Shown here piece by piece: positions 50,462-60,107 of a DNA stretch of 64,000 nucleotides (positions are counted from its first letter, which is position 1; each line of letters starts with the position of its first letter). A program made the position numbers and the translations under genes. Source of the DNA: Palaemon carinicauda (lineage: Eukaryota; Arthropoda; Malacostraca; Decapoda; Palaemonidae); the NCBI RefSeq assembly GCF_036898095.1, contig NC_090729.1, forward strand, positions 75,085,754-75,149,753, in the 5' to 3' direction. The notes under the pieces are model-generated. The model was not told the DNA's origin. It made no database searches and was given only the letters and a program-made list of their open reading frames with translations.

Positions 50462-53105
50462 AAAAACTCATAACAGAATCAGGACTACCAGACATGCTAA
50501 TAGAGACTGGGGTCCTTACACCAGGTTCTTTGATTGGGTTCCTCACAAGTAAACACTTCAACCAATGCCTGAGCCTCTAACCTCTCTTTGCCTTGCCTTC
50601 GAAAGCCTGCATTTCAAGGCCTTTCTAGAAACATATGATTACAGAGAAGAGCTTCATACCTTGATATCTACTGTGAAAGGAAATACCAATGCAGAAGACC
50701 ATGGGATTCAGCTGGTGATCAATGCAGATCTTTTTGAAAAAATTTCGAAAGAGTATTCTGAATTCACCAAGACAATTATATCAGAAGCTCATGGATACAC
50801 TGCAAAGTTCTGGATGATGTATGTGGAGTACATTAACATGTTTCATTAACTTGAAAGAGCTATCCGGACAAATAACATCGAGCTCTGTCTTCACACTTAC
50901 ACTGATTATTGACCTGTCCTTTGCCACAGGTCACATCAACTATTCCCGGTGGTTAACAAAATACCAATTAGTGTTATTAAATATTGATGCGACTCATCCC
51001 AGACTTAGAGAGATACTTAACCGGGGTGTATACACAGAGCGAAGGACAGAACATGATTTCAGCAGAATTCTTGTAGATTTACAACTGGAACAAACTATTA
51101 ATTCCGACGCTACATCTCAACTGACAGGAATCACCTTTTTTACTAATACCTACTCCACTCACCTTAGGTAGATGGTAATAAAGGTTACCCGAGCATCGTT
51201 CATTAGTCAGCAGCAAGAGAGGACAGGATTGACTAGCAAAGAAGATTTTACTACAGAAGTTAGGCCAAGACGAATTCAACGTGACAATGAGGATCTTCAG
51301 AGAAATCATCAAACAAATCTTAGATACGAACAATCTATTTGAAACACGGGAAGCTTCAGAGGTATTGTACAATATTTCCACAGGAAAGGGTACCAATGAT
51401 GAAATCCATGAAAGCCTTCTCTGTGTACCAACCAAAGGAAAAGTCAGACAAGGAATGCATCCAGGCTTGCATGAGTAATCTAAATAAAATTTGTTTGAAA
51501 ATCTAATAAAAAAGGAAAATCTGAAAACCTTTGTAGATGGCTGAGCAAGCAATCGTCGGATAAATATCACTCAAGTTGCAGTGCTTCAGGGATCACATGA
51601 TCTGATGGGACGTCTCCTTGTACTGTCCACCAAGAAGAGACAATGACATTCAGCATATTCTCTAGTACCCATTGATTCCAATACCTCTGTCCTTCACCAG
51701 CCCTGAAGAAGTGATGTCAAAGACCGATAGGAGTTTGCTCTTTAATATACCGAGAGTAAATTGAAAGGTCTTGAACAGCAGCCAAACCACTTCAGTGCTT
51801 ATATCATAGATGGACATTTTCTCTTACATACCTTGCCACTAAATTTGTCCCCACATACAGAGGACTAGCCAGAAGTATTCTTACCCAGAGTTTAACAACG
51901 ACAGCCAAACGCATACACATAGCCTTTGATGACTATCAACAGACTTCAATTAAGGACACTGAAAGAGACAGGTGGGGACCTGACAACAGAACCTTCATCA
52001 TCACAGGGTCAGAGCAGAGACGAGTGCCAAGAAATCTAAACGATGCCCTAAAGTCCAAGTCCTTCAAGAAGCAGTTACCTCAGTTTCTTACCAATGAATG
52101 GCAAAACTCTTCATATGCTAAAATTTTTGGCGATTGTGAAGTCTTCCTAGATGTCTAAGGGGAATGTTATAAGTTCCAGGTGACAAAGGGTATGATACAG
52201 CGAAACGCAGTAGATGAATTAGCCCTTATCAGTTGATCATGAGAATTGACACAGTGGTCACATCATCCGACACAGATATTGCAGTGAAATTATTCTACCG
52301 CTGCAATAGCTTTCAGCCAACATTGCGGATGGATATAAGAACAGTTTATAGAGTAATCGTCATTAAGTCAGCCTGACTACAATATGGAAGGAACTAATAC
52401 CATATCTTTGTGCAGCATTACCAGCTTTCCATGCCTTCACAGGATCAGAGTATGCATCAGCGTTTGTCAGAAAAGGGAAGGTCAGGCCTCTCCAAACTCT
52501 AGGAAAGCAACCTGACTATCAGAAGACTTTCAGAGTAATGGCAATGAGCTCTACAATTTCTAGTACGACGAATGAAGCTCTTCAGAGGTTCACAGCCACA
52601 ATGTATGGAGCTGAGGATAGAGCAAACACTTGGCTGAATGAATTGAGGTATGAGAAGTTTATGAAGACATGGACCAAATCGAAATGGAAAATACCTACTA
52701 GCCAATTTGAAGGGCATAGATGCAGGTGGACTACTACCTTGTGAAGACGAGCTCAGTCCTTAAATTGAGCGTGCCTCCATTGTTGCTAACAACAAAGAGC
52801 AGATCAAACTCATATAGAATTGCATCCCTCTGAAGAAAATGGCTGGCAGTTGGTTCATGGCTCCTCACCAGTGCACCTTTTCTTGTATTCGCTCTTCACC
52901 TGTGAACCTTTTCTTGAATTCACTCATCACCAGTTTACCTTTTCTTGTATTCACTCTTCGAAGGGGAGCATTTCCATGAATGCCTTATCCCAGAAACAGA
53001 GGATTTAGAAGCATTGGACAATGATGAGGAAAACTTGGACATTGCATCTTCAGATGAAGGTGTTGTGATGAGGATGACTAAAATCTTGTTACAGAAAGGC
53101 AGGTT
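50462..53105 (+). pseudogene. transposon-encoded protein relic with XPG/FEN1-like nuclease motifs
   Basis: Successive plus-strand frames form one broken protein of roughly 850-880 residues. The N-terminal part has LIETGVLTPGSLIGFLTS, then TAKFWMMYVEYINM, INYSRWLTKYQ and FSRILVDLQLEQTINSDA (50500-51110). The middle has VTRASFISQQQERTGLTSKE and RRIQRDNEDL (51180-51300). The nuclease-like half follows: YIIDGHFLLH (51800-51829), FDDYQQTSIKDTERDRWG (51925-51978), FIITGSEQRRVPRNLNDAL, SSDTDIAV (52263-52286) and LPAFHAFTGSEYAS (about 52420-52462). The last two resemble the XPG-I acidic motif and the GCDY helix-hairpin segment of FEN1/XPG nucleases, with GSEY replacing GCDY. An acidic tail ends near 53105. 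There are at least ten frame changes or stops, and a 31-bp minisatellite interrupts 52860-52962. Confidence 0.7.
52860..52962. repeat. 31-bp minisatellite, about 3 units, inside the coding relic
   Basis: Units of the form CTCTTCACCAGTGCACCTTT plus TCTTGTATTCG. They match the larger array at 53628-54040 and break the coding relic between its SWFMA-type segment and the acidic tail. Confidence 0.9.
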
Positions 53106-53178
53106 GATATGATAATTAACTATACCAGTAAATACTAGTTGAACTCATGATTATAAGTATATTCACATATCCTTTCCT

Positions 53179-53181
<3 letters not shown>

Positions 53182-53246
<65 letters not shown>
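53182..53246. repeat. (GA)n microsatellite
   Basis: About 65 bp of GA, inside the TIR element. Confidence 0.95.
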
Positions 53247-53252
<6 letters not shown>

Positions 53253-53627
53253 TTCATCAACAGTTTTAATGTTTCATCTTATAAACTTTAGCAATAGATT
53301 TATAGCAAATGTGAAACATGTATGTGTACACTAATTAATATGAGTGTGTGTATCAAAAGGCAGTTTTCGTTTCAAAGAGCATAATCACTTGCAAATAGAC
53401 ATGTTAGTGCCCGTCATCACATGTAGCTGCATATTATTAGATAGCAATGTTTTACCATACCTACTACTACTACTATCTTACAAAAGGTGTGAAACATTAC
53501 ATTTAAAGAAAAAAATAATTCATGAGTTAAATAAGTTAGATATTGAATTATGATATCCTGTTAAATAGCATAAATGAAGATCGAATTGTAAACAGTATTG
53601 GCACGTATGGTATTTCCCTCTTCACCA

Positions 53628-54040
53628 GTGCGCCTTTTCTTGTATTCACACTTCACCATTGCACCTTTTCTTGAATTCACTCTTCACCAGTGTACTTTTT
53701 CTTGTATTCACTCTTCACCAGTGCACCTTTTCTTGCATTTACTCTTCACCAGTGCACCTTTTCTTGCATTCACTCTTCACCAGTGCACCTTTTCTTGTAT
53801 TCGCTCTTCACCAGTGCACCTTTTCTTGTATTCGCTCTTCACCAGTGCACCTTTTCTTGTATTCGCTCTTCACCAGTGCACCTTTTCTTGTATTCGCTCT
53901 TCACCTGTGAACCTTTTCTTGAATTCACTCTTCACCAGTGTACTTTTTCTTGTATTCGCTCTTCACCAGTGCACCTTTTCTTGCATTCACTCTTCATCAG
54001 TTCACCTTTTCTTGTATTCACTCTTCACCAGTGCACTTTG
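53628..54040. repeat. 31-bp minisatellite, about 13 units
   Basis: The unit CTCTTCACCAGTGCACCTTT plus TCTTGTATTCG is tandemly repeated with a few recurrent variants (TGTACTTTTT, TGAACCTTTT). Because 31 is not a multiple of three, all three plus-strand frames stay open and cycle every 93 bp. That produces false repeat proteins of up to 151 residues. Confidence 0.95.
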
Positions 54041-54180
54041 TTTGTATAAATAAATACTTAAATATATAAATTTGCAGTTCCTTTGTTCTTCTATACCATA
54101 TAAAACAAAGATTCTCACAGTTTTAGTCATGGTACATAGAGAGGTCATGGCACTAAAAATTTACCTTAATCCTCCATGTG

Positions 54181-55140
54181 CTAATATTGCACTCTCTTTA
54201 GGCCGTTCTTAAAAGGGTTTTGCACCAACTTCGACTCTTAAGAACTGTTGATCCTTTATCAGGAAGGTCTAAAGAATATTTATACAAAGTTTCATTTATG
54301 TACGTAAGACGTGTTTTAAATGTGCAAAAAAATAGCGCCCTCTTTAGGTCGTTCTTAAATGGGTTTTGCACCAAATTTGACACTTAAGAATGACTGATTC
54401 TTCATCAGGAAGCTCTAAGGTCTATTTCCACAAACTTTCATTGATGTACTCAAATTGTGATTTAAATGTGACAGTAGCGCCCACTTTGAGCCCTTCTTAA
54501 ATGCGTTTTGCACCAATTGCGCCATTTAAGAATGGCACATCTGTAATCACAGTGCCAAAACGAAACTTTTATCACAGGTTTGGTTGATGTACTCCAAAAT
54601 GCAATTTAAACCGGATTTGGGGGGCAGTTCAAGCTGCGCCCCCTACTCAACGCACCAACGGCATAACTTAAGAATGACCATTCGAGGATCCCCATCATAC
54701 TAGCTGATGATTTTAGCTATCAAACCTTTTGTACTCGAAATGTAATACAAATCTCTGTGAGCTCCCGGACTATTATAAAAACATGTTTAACTTATGCTGA
54801 GTGTAATCTATCCCAATTTGCGTTAAAATATGTGAAAAATTACAAAATTACAAAGCGTGCATCCGAAAACAAGCTGCTGTCGTTGACTTCGGCGGATTGT
54901 GTTATTGAATTTAGACTTACCAAGACGATTCTTTATAATATATTTATTCTTTCACATTGTTTATTGACAAAACATATATCTGATGGAGAAATATAGGTTA
55001 ATAAATAAGTTTCGATTCACTAATTATTCGAGAACAATGAAGGTGTTCGGACAAAAATACTTCCGACCAATCAGGTATCAGGAACCTTTCCGAGCTAAAA
55101 GGGCACCCCAGGGTGCGATTATGCACCGCTATAAAAAATA
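54181..55140 (-). repeat. right TIR of the 6.9-kb element
   Basis: Inverted counterpart of 48237-48618 joined to 49456-50050. It is uninterrupted and so shows the ancestral arrangement. It carries the same sub-terminal tandem units (period about 145 bp). Confidence 0.9.
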
Positions 55141-55141
55141 G

Positions 55142-55178
55142 ACTATAGTATTGTAACTTATCTTGTAATAATAACCAC
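55142..55178 (+). mobile_element. LINE derivative, last part (tail)
   Basis: ACTATAGTATTGTAACTTAT followed by CTTGTAATAATAA matches the terminal LINE block seen at 44835-44875 on the other strand. Together with 47925-48227 it rebuilds one interrupted tail. Confidence 0.75.
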
Positions 55179-55179
55179 T

Positions 55180-55440
55180 CCATTAACCTTTCTATTTTCT
55201 CCTGGTTTGTATCTTATTACTAACACCTCTGACTTCTTTGGATTGGCGATAAAAGTAAATTTCTTTAGATCTTCCAAACTTCGGCAGTTGCTTATGACTT
55301 TTTCTACTTTGTATCTATTATATCATCTACATAAATCAGAATTCTATATTAATGTTGCTAATAAAGATTTTTGTCTTCTCACTTATAGTATTAACATGTC
55401 CGTCACAATTGAATATAATTTTGGTCTAAGAATTGTTCCT
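55180..55440. other. unassigned stretch between LINE pieces
   Basis: AT-rich. Faintly protein-like on the minus strand but no family recognised. Confidence 0.3.
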
Positions 55441-55441
55441 T

Positions 55442-55875
55442 GTCTTACTTGGGGTTCTTTGACTGGCCGTACTACATTGGATCCTTCTGTTTGGTTACGG
55501 TTCATTTTCTCTTTGCCTACACATATGCCGAATAGTCTGGCCTAATCTTTACAGATTCTCCTCTGTCCTCATACACCTTACATCACTAAGATTACAAAGC
55601 AATTCTTCTTCACCCAAGTGGTTAACTACTGCACTGTAATTGTTCAGTGGCTACTTTCCTCTTGGTAAGGGTAGAAGAGATTCTTCAGCTATGGTAAGTA
55701 GGTCTTCTAGGAGAAGGACGCTCCAAAATTAAACCATTGTTCTCTAGTCTAGGATAGTACCATAGCCTCTGTGCCATGGTCCTCCACTATCGTGGGTTAG
55801 AGTTTTCTTGCTTGATGGTACACTCAGCACACTATTCTATCTAATTTCTCTTCCTCTTGAGCTTTCTCGTTTAAT
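55442..55875 (+). mobile_element. LINE leader fragment, plus strand
   Basis: It matches the 5' leader of the jockey-like LINE: GGGGTTCTTTGACTGGCC, CTTTGCCTACACATATGCC, CTTGGTAAGGGTAGAAGAGA, CATAGCCTCTGTGCCATGG and CACTCAGCACACTATTCTAT in order. It lacks the first approximately 60 bp of the leader and any 3' tail. Confidence 0.8.
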
Positions 55876-56042
55876 TTCTATACCATCTTAGGATCATGTT
55901 TCCCTACCATCTGCTCACTTCTTTGATACAATACTAGGTAACAAAGGATCCTGGAACCTACACGTGCTCGAAGTCGAACAAAAATAGATTGTTTTTTAGG
56001 AACATTAATATCGCCATTAGTTAATTAGGTTAAACATCAAAC

Positions 56043-57298
56043 TTACGGGCAAGTAAGGACGGACACATCAAGTGGAAAGAGAAAAACAGAAGTGAGATTT
56101 GAAGTGATGAACACTTGTGTTGTTAGACATAGTTCTAATTCTAAGTCCCGTTCTTTGGTGATATATTCATCATCTTTAGCAGATTCATGCGATTTTTCAA
56201 CAGTGATGATATTGCATTTTTCACTTATTGCTTTTATTTCATTCCATAGCATATATTTTTAGCCTAAATATAAAGTTCACAATATGTGGATGATCATGGC
56301 GGCCATCCATTTACCATATACCGTAGCCACCGAGATCTCTCATGGTGGCCACGGTTATACGCCCAAAGAAATATTCAAGGCAATCTTGATTCAATCTTTG
56401 TGTCAGTAGGTAGTCAATAGCATGAGAGCCTTTTAACATACCAAGCAAAACAATGGTAGATTCACATGATAGAATTATTCCTTCCTGGAACTGGAAAAGA
56501 CTTTTTGTATTAAGGGTTTTAACTCTCAAAGTATTCACTACCTCGATGACCTTGAGCAGTGTACCCGTTTGTTTTTCTACATGGATACCAAAAGCATTGC
56601 CATTACCCAAACTCTCCATACACGGATGAAGAATTCATTATGTCGAACCAGTCATTTTATGAAAGAATAAAATTTGATTTCTACTCTTCCCCTAAATATT
56701 TTAATGGGGTTATAGATAGTAATTGAACTGCTAGATTTAAATGCATTTAATTAATCTTATATGCAAGCCCATATTCTGTTTTTGTTTTAGTAGGCACTTC
56801 TCGTATACCAGCATATGCAATACACTCTCCATTCTTGAAGAAAACACCGGAGGCGATAAAACTATTTCTAACTAATTTGATTAATTGGGGAACATATGAG
56901 AACAAAAACTTATTCTGCCTTAGGATTTTTGAAAGATGTCCGATTTTCAAGAGGGCCAGTTAACTTACTGTTTCCACATACAGAGATTTTTAGCACCCAT
57001 GTTATGCACCACTGCTCCCACAGCATAACCTAGATCTTAGTTCTACCTTTGATATCATTTCTAATAGTACTTTGTGCATATCTCCTTGATCGAATTGGCA
57101 GTAAATTGGCCTTATCCATTTGCGCGCAAGACCTTGCAACATGGCCACCTGTACATTTTCCTGCAGTTTGTATAGGACACAAACTGCAGGAAAATGTCCC
57201 TTTGTCATAGCTCCTTTCATTCTTAATACTAATTTCATCAAATGAAAAAAAGCAGCAATACCTAGTAACCGAGCCTTCATGTCATCTCTGTAATCCAC
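56043..57298 (-). pseudogene. P-element / THAP9-like transposase relic
   Basis: Minus-strand frames in order resemble the catalytic and C-terminal parts of P-element transposases. VAMLQGLARKWIRPIYCQFD (about 57090-57150) comes first, from the region containing GLxxNWKQPI in relatives. PQLIKLVRNSFIASGVFF (about 56840-56895) is the PHLIKLxRN motif. NDWFDIMNSSS (about 56610-56645) follows, and then DYLLTQRLNQDCLEYFFGRI (about 56375-56435) is the very typical TxRLNQDxLENFFxxxR motif. The THAP zinc finger and terminal repeats are not visible, and the frame is broken several times. The family call rests on four ordered motifs and is fairly secure. Confidence 0.8.
57153..57197. repeat. perfect 19-bp hairpin inside the P-element relic
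   Basis: ACATTTTCCTGCAGTTTGT (57153-57171), 7-nt loop, then its exact reverse complement (57179-57197). It looks like a local template-switch inversion within former coding DNA. Confidence 0.9.
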
Positions 57299-57299
57299 T

Positions 57300-57860
57300 G
57301 GTTTTAAATGAATCGAGCAAGCAGTAGCCTATAAATCGTTAATTCTGTGTGCACAGCAACATACAGGTATCTACTAAACTATGTATGTGTTTGCTTTTGG
57401 AAATCGATGTTATTTCATATTTGAGTTTTTAATTTTTCACGTATATAACAGCCAAATACTTTGAATTTACTTGGCATTATCATTGATGGAATGATTAAAA
57501 AGATATATGGACACAATGATTTCTATTATGTTGCCTCTATGGGTATCTAACTTTGCTTTGGCTACCCACGCCTACAACCTAGATTAATTTATGTAAATTA
57601 ATATTATCTAGTTTGGTGTGCTGTGAATATTCTGTGAACCTTGTATAATATTGTAAAAATGTTAAATCTTACATATAGTTATTGTTTATGTATGCTGGCT
57701 ATTATTTCCATTTTGCTGTTACTGTTTTGCTATTTTTTGTTAAACCATTTATGTTGATTTTACATAATCTACGATGTGTATAACGGTTGAACATGGCAGG
57801 TGAACACCCGAAGCCGCAGAAACCGCTATCTATTCTGAAAGAAGAGTAAATGGTGAAATA
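57300..57860. other. unassigned stretch beyond the P-element relic
   Basis: AT-rich with no clear terminal repeats. It may hold the rest of the P-like element and the end of the transcript described at 58351. Confidence 0.35.
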
Positions 57861-57886
57861 AGGACGCCATTAATAGAAATAAATGC

Positions 57887-57892
57887 TTTATT
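57887..57892 (-). promoter_or_regulatory. candidate poly(A) signal AATAAA
   Basis: TTTATT on the plus strand is AATAAA on the minus strand, about 460 nt downstream of the stop codon of the 82-residue membrane protein. It is the natural 3' end candidate for that transcript. Confidence 0.45.
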
Positions 57893-58190
57893 CCTTTCAT
57901 GTTAAACAGACATTTTCCTCTTAGTAAAAAAAAGGATTTCCTGAAATATTAAAATTCATTGCAGAGTTGGTTGTCTATTCATTTCACAATTTTTAACAAT
58001 ATTGGAATATTAATCCTTACAGTGGTAAAGAAAAAAAAAACTTGAAAAACATCAGCTTTGGAGTTACGGAACTGTTGATAGAATCAAATAAACATTTTCC
58101 CTCTATAATATACAGTATGTCAGTTTGTACACAAAACTAAATGAAGTATAAAACAAAAGAAGTAATCTAGTAGCTTTGATAAAACTTGTG

Positions 58191-58335
58191 TCATGAGACA
58201 CACAGCCTACAATGCTATTAAAATGTGGCTCATGTAAGAAGGAAACAACAAATAATACTTTTTTTTTCTAAATAAAAGTTGCCATGAGACACTTAGCCTA
58301 CAATTCTATTAAAAAACATGTGCCTTACGTAAGAA
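58191..58335. repeat. tandem duplication, about 75 bp, in the putative 3' UTR
   Basis: CATGAGACACACAGCCTACA (about 58193) recurs as CATGAGACACTTAGCCTACA (about 58273). Each is followed by ATTCTATTAAAA-like and GTAAGAARGAAA-like segments. Two diverged copies. Confidence 0.75.
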
Positions 58336-58350
58336 AGAAAGAAATATCGA

Positions 58351-58614
58351 TTAGTCGCAGGGAGGAGGTACCCCCAGAAACCAGAGTGGCGATTCCACAA
58401 ACAGTAGACACGGAAGGCAAATTAAGTTAATAATTGCCAATCCTGCACCAAACACAGTCATAAGGACTTTAAATCCCGATGGGTGGAGGCTGTCTTCCAA
58501 TCTGTGCTGGGTTTCAGGCCTTGAAATAATGAACTGAAACAACTCACATAACAACCAGATGAGTAGTCCCACTGACATGAAGATAACTAACCATATCATT
58601 GTTAGGCTTAGGAT
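58351..58614 (-). CDS. last exon of a small two-pass membrane protein (host gene candidate)
   Basis: An 82-residue frame (ATG at 58597-58599, stop TAA at 58351-58353) is preceded on the minus strand by a poly-T tract and CAG, a good splice acceptor. The acceptor would start the exon at 58614 in phase 0 and add ILSLT before the Met. Residues 2-25 and 44-68 are hydrophobic and long enough to span a membrane. They are separated by a polar loop with SRPETQHRLEDS, and the C terminus is short and proline-rich (GVPPPCD). I do not recognise the family. Unlike the surrounding relics it has no stops or frameshifts, and a poly(A) signal follows about 460 nt downstream. No upstream exon could be identified, so it may be a terminal exon of a longer gene. 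Confidence 0.5.
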   Translation of the reverse strand: MLSLTMIWLVIFMSVGLLIWLLCELFQFIISRPETQHRLEDSLHPSGFKVLMTVFGAGLAIINLICLPCLLFVESPLWFLGVPPPCD

Positions 58615-58929
58615 CTGAAAAAAAAAATAAGAAATTAATAAATAAAACAGGCGTTGTAGAGGGATCGTCCTTTTCTGTAGAGTTGATCATAAAAAAAAAA
58701 AAATACCGTGATTTAAAAAAAAATAGAAATGACAGCCTACAGATGTTTTACCTTTAAAGAATTAAGCTTGAGATAAGAAAATGTGCCAATATCTAGTCTC
58801 ACCTATTTGTATCTGTACTTCATTACTGCAATTATAGACAATTCATGCAATCATTAATACCAGCACCAAAAACGCGCACTTTAATACTATTATTATTATG
58901 ATTATTATTAGTCAGCAAAACTTTAGTGC

Positions 58930-58930
<1 letters not shown>

Positions 58931-58989
<59 letters not shown>
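58931..58989. repeat. (AT)n microsatellite
   Basis: About 59 bp of AT with an ATAC start. It lies in what would be an intron upstream of the membrane-protein exon. Confidence 0.95.
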
Positions 58990-58995
<6 letters not shown>

Positions 58996-59204
58996 CTCTG
59001 AATTATGAAAAGCCTAAGATCCACATTTCCATTATTCTGTGCTAACATTCCTTAGCACTTAATTTTTGTATCCAAATTTCTAACTTTTATTTTTCAATTA
59101 TATTATCCTGAAACCTCCTTAGGCATTCTGTCCTACTACTGTGCTTGTGATACTAGCCATGTGACTGGTCTGGATAAGAGTTTTCCCAGATGAACAGGAA
59201 TCTT

Positions 59205-59735
59205 AAGGTACCCTGACACTTGCACGAATTTGTGGCACGCATTGTCACGACTCGAGTCGTGAACTGGCATGAACTCATCGTGAACTGGAGTGAACTCGTC
59301 GTGAACCTGTCGTGACATCATGGCATGTCTTGGCGAGAATTTTGAAATGTTCAAAATTTTGGTCACAACAAAATTTTCGTGAACTATGCACGAACTGTTC
59401 GTGAACGCGTTGTGAACTCGTCAGGACGATGCGGGAGGATGCGTGCCATGCCATGACTGTCACAAACTGCCAAGAATAGTTCACGAACAGTTCACGTCGA
59501 GTTCACGAGTAATTGACGACATGTTCACGAATATGAGCGCATCACAGCGTGGCTGTGCCTTCCCGCAGACATGGCCACGTGTACTTCACGCATTGATGGC
59601 ACGAGCAGTTCACGACTAGTTTACACACTTCACACTGCATGGCACGAGGAGTTCATGACCAGTTCACGACCAGTTCACGCAAGTTCACGACTACTCTGCG
59701 ACATTAGCGCTCGCGTCAGTGTTGGGGGGCATATA
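59205..59735. repeat. inverted array of TGAACT / AGTTCA motifs spaced by 10-11 bp
   Basis: The left half carries TGAACT/C at 59260, 59270, 59281, 59291 and 59302 (steps 10, 11, 10, 11). The right half carries AGTTCA at 59478, 59489 and 59500, and at 59650, 59661, 59672 and 59682 (steps 11, 11, 10). Most copies extend to TCGTGAAC or GTTCACGA. The two halves are in opposite orientation, so the block is a large imperfect palindrome. It is GC-richer than its surroundings and non-coding. It could be a MITE or satellite-like element built from a short unit. Confidence 0.7.
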
Positions 59736-60107
59736 TAGAGCTTCGAGGACACTGCTCGCCATTCCAGAGCTCGCCAGCGAAGAGACAACATACCTAAAAA
59801 TAAGCTGATAAAAGGAAGTGGGAGAAGGCCAGAAGCCAACAGGCTAGAGGCAGAGACCGCTGATATTATTATTATTATTATTATTACTATCCAAGCTACA
59901 ACCCTAGTTGGAAAAGCAAGATGCTCCAGGGGCTCCAACAGGGAAAAATAGCCCAGTGAGGAAAGGAAATAAGGAAATAAATAAATGAAGAGAACAAATT
60001 AACAATAAATCATTCTAAAATACGTAACAACGTCAACACAGACATGTCATATATAAACTATTAACAACATCAAAAACAAATATGTCATAAATAAACTATA
60101 AAAAGAC

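Larger units (their letters stand above)
48228..55141 (+). mobile_element. 6.9-kb TIR transposon encoding an XPG/FEN1-like nuclease relic
   Basis: The element is bounded by TIRs starting TATTTTTTATAGCGGTGCAT (left 48237; right end 55140, reverse complement). The TIRs are about 977 bp (left, not counting an insertion) and 960 bp (right) and run inward to 50050 and 54181. It interrupts a LINE tail: ACTATA occurs at 48222-48227 and again at 55142-55147, an apparent 6-bp target duplication. The interior has one degenerate plus-strand coding relic (50462-53105), a GA tract and a 31-bp minisatellite in two places. Academ is one known superfamily encoding an XPG-type nuclease, but its reported target duplications are shorter. 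I cannot confirm membership without an alignment. Confidence 0.82.

Noticed and set aside
53598..54053. A 151-residue repeat protein (LFTSAPF... units) in all three plus frames
   Set aside because: It is an artefact of the 31-bp minisatellite, which cycles through frames every 93 bp and has no stop in any of them.
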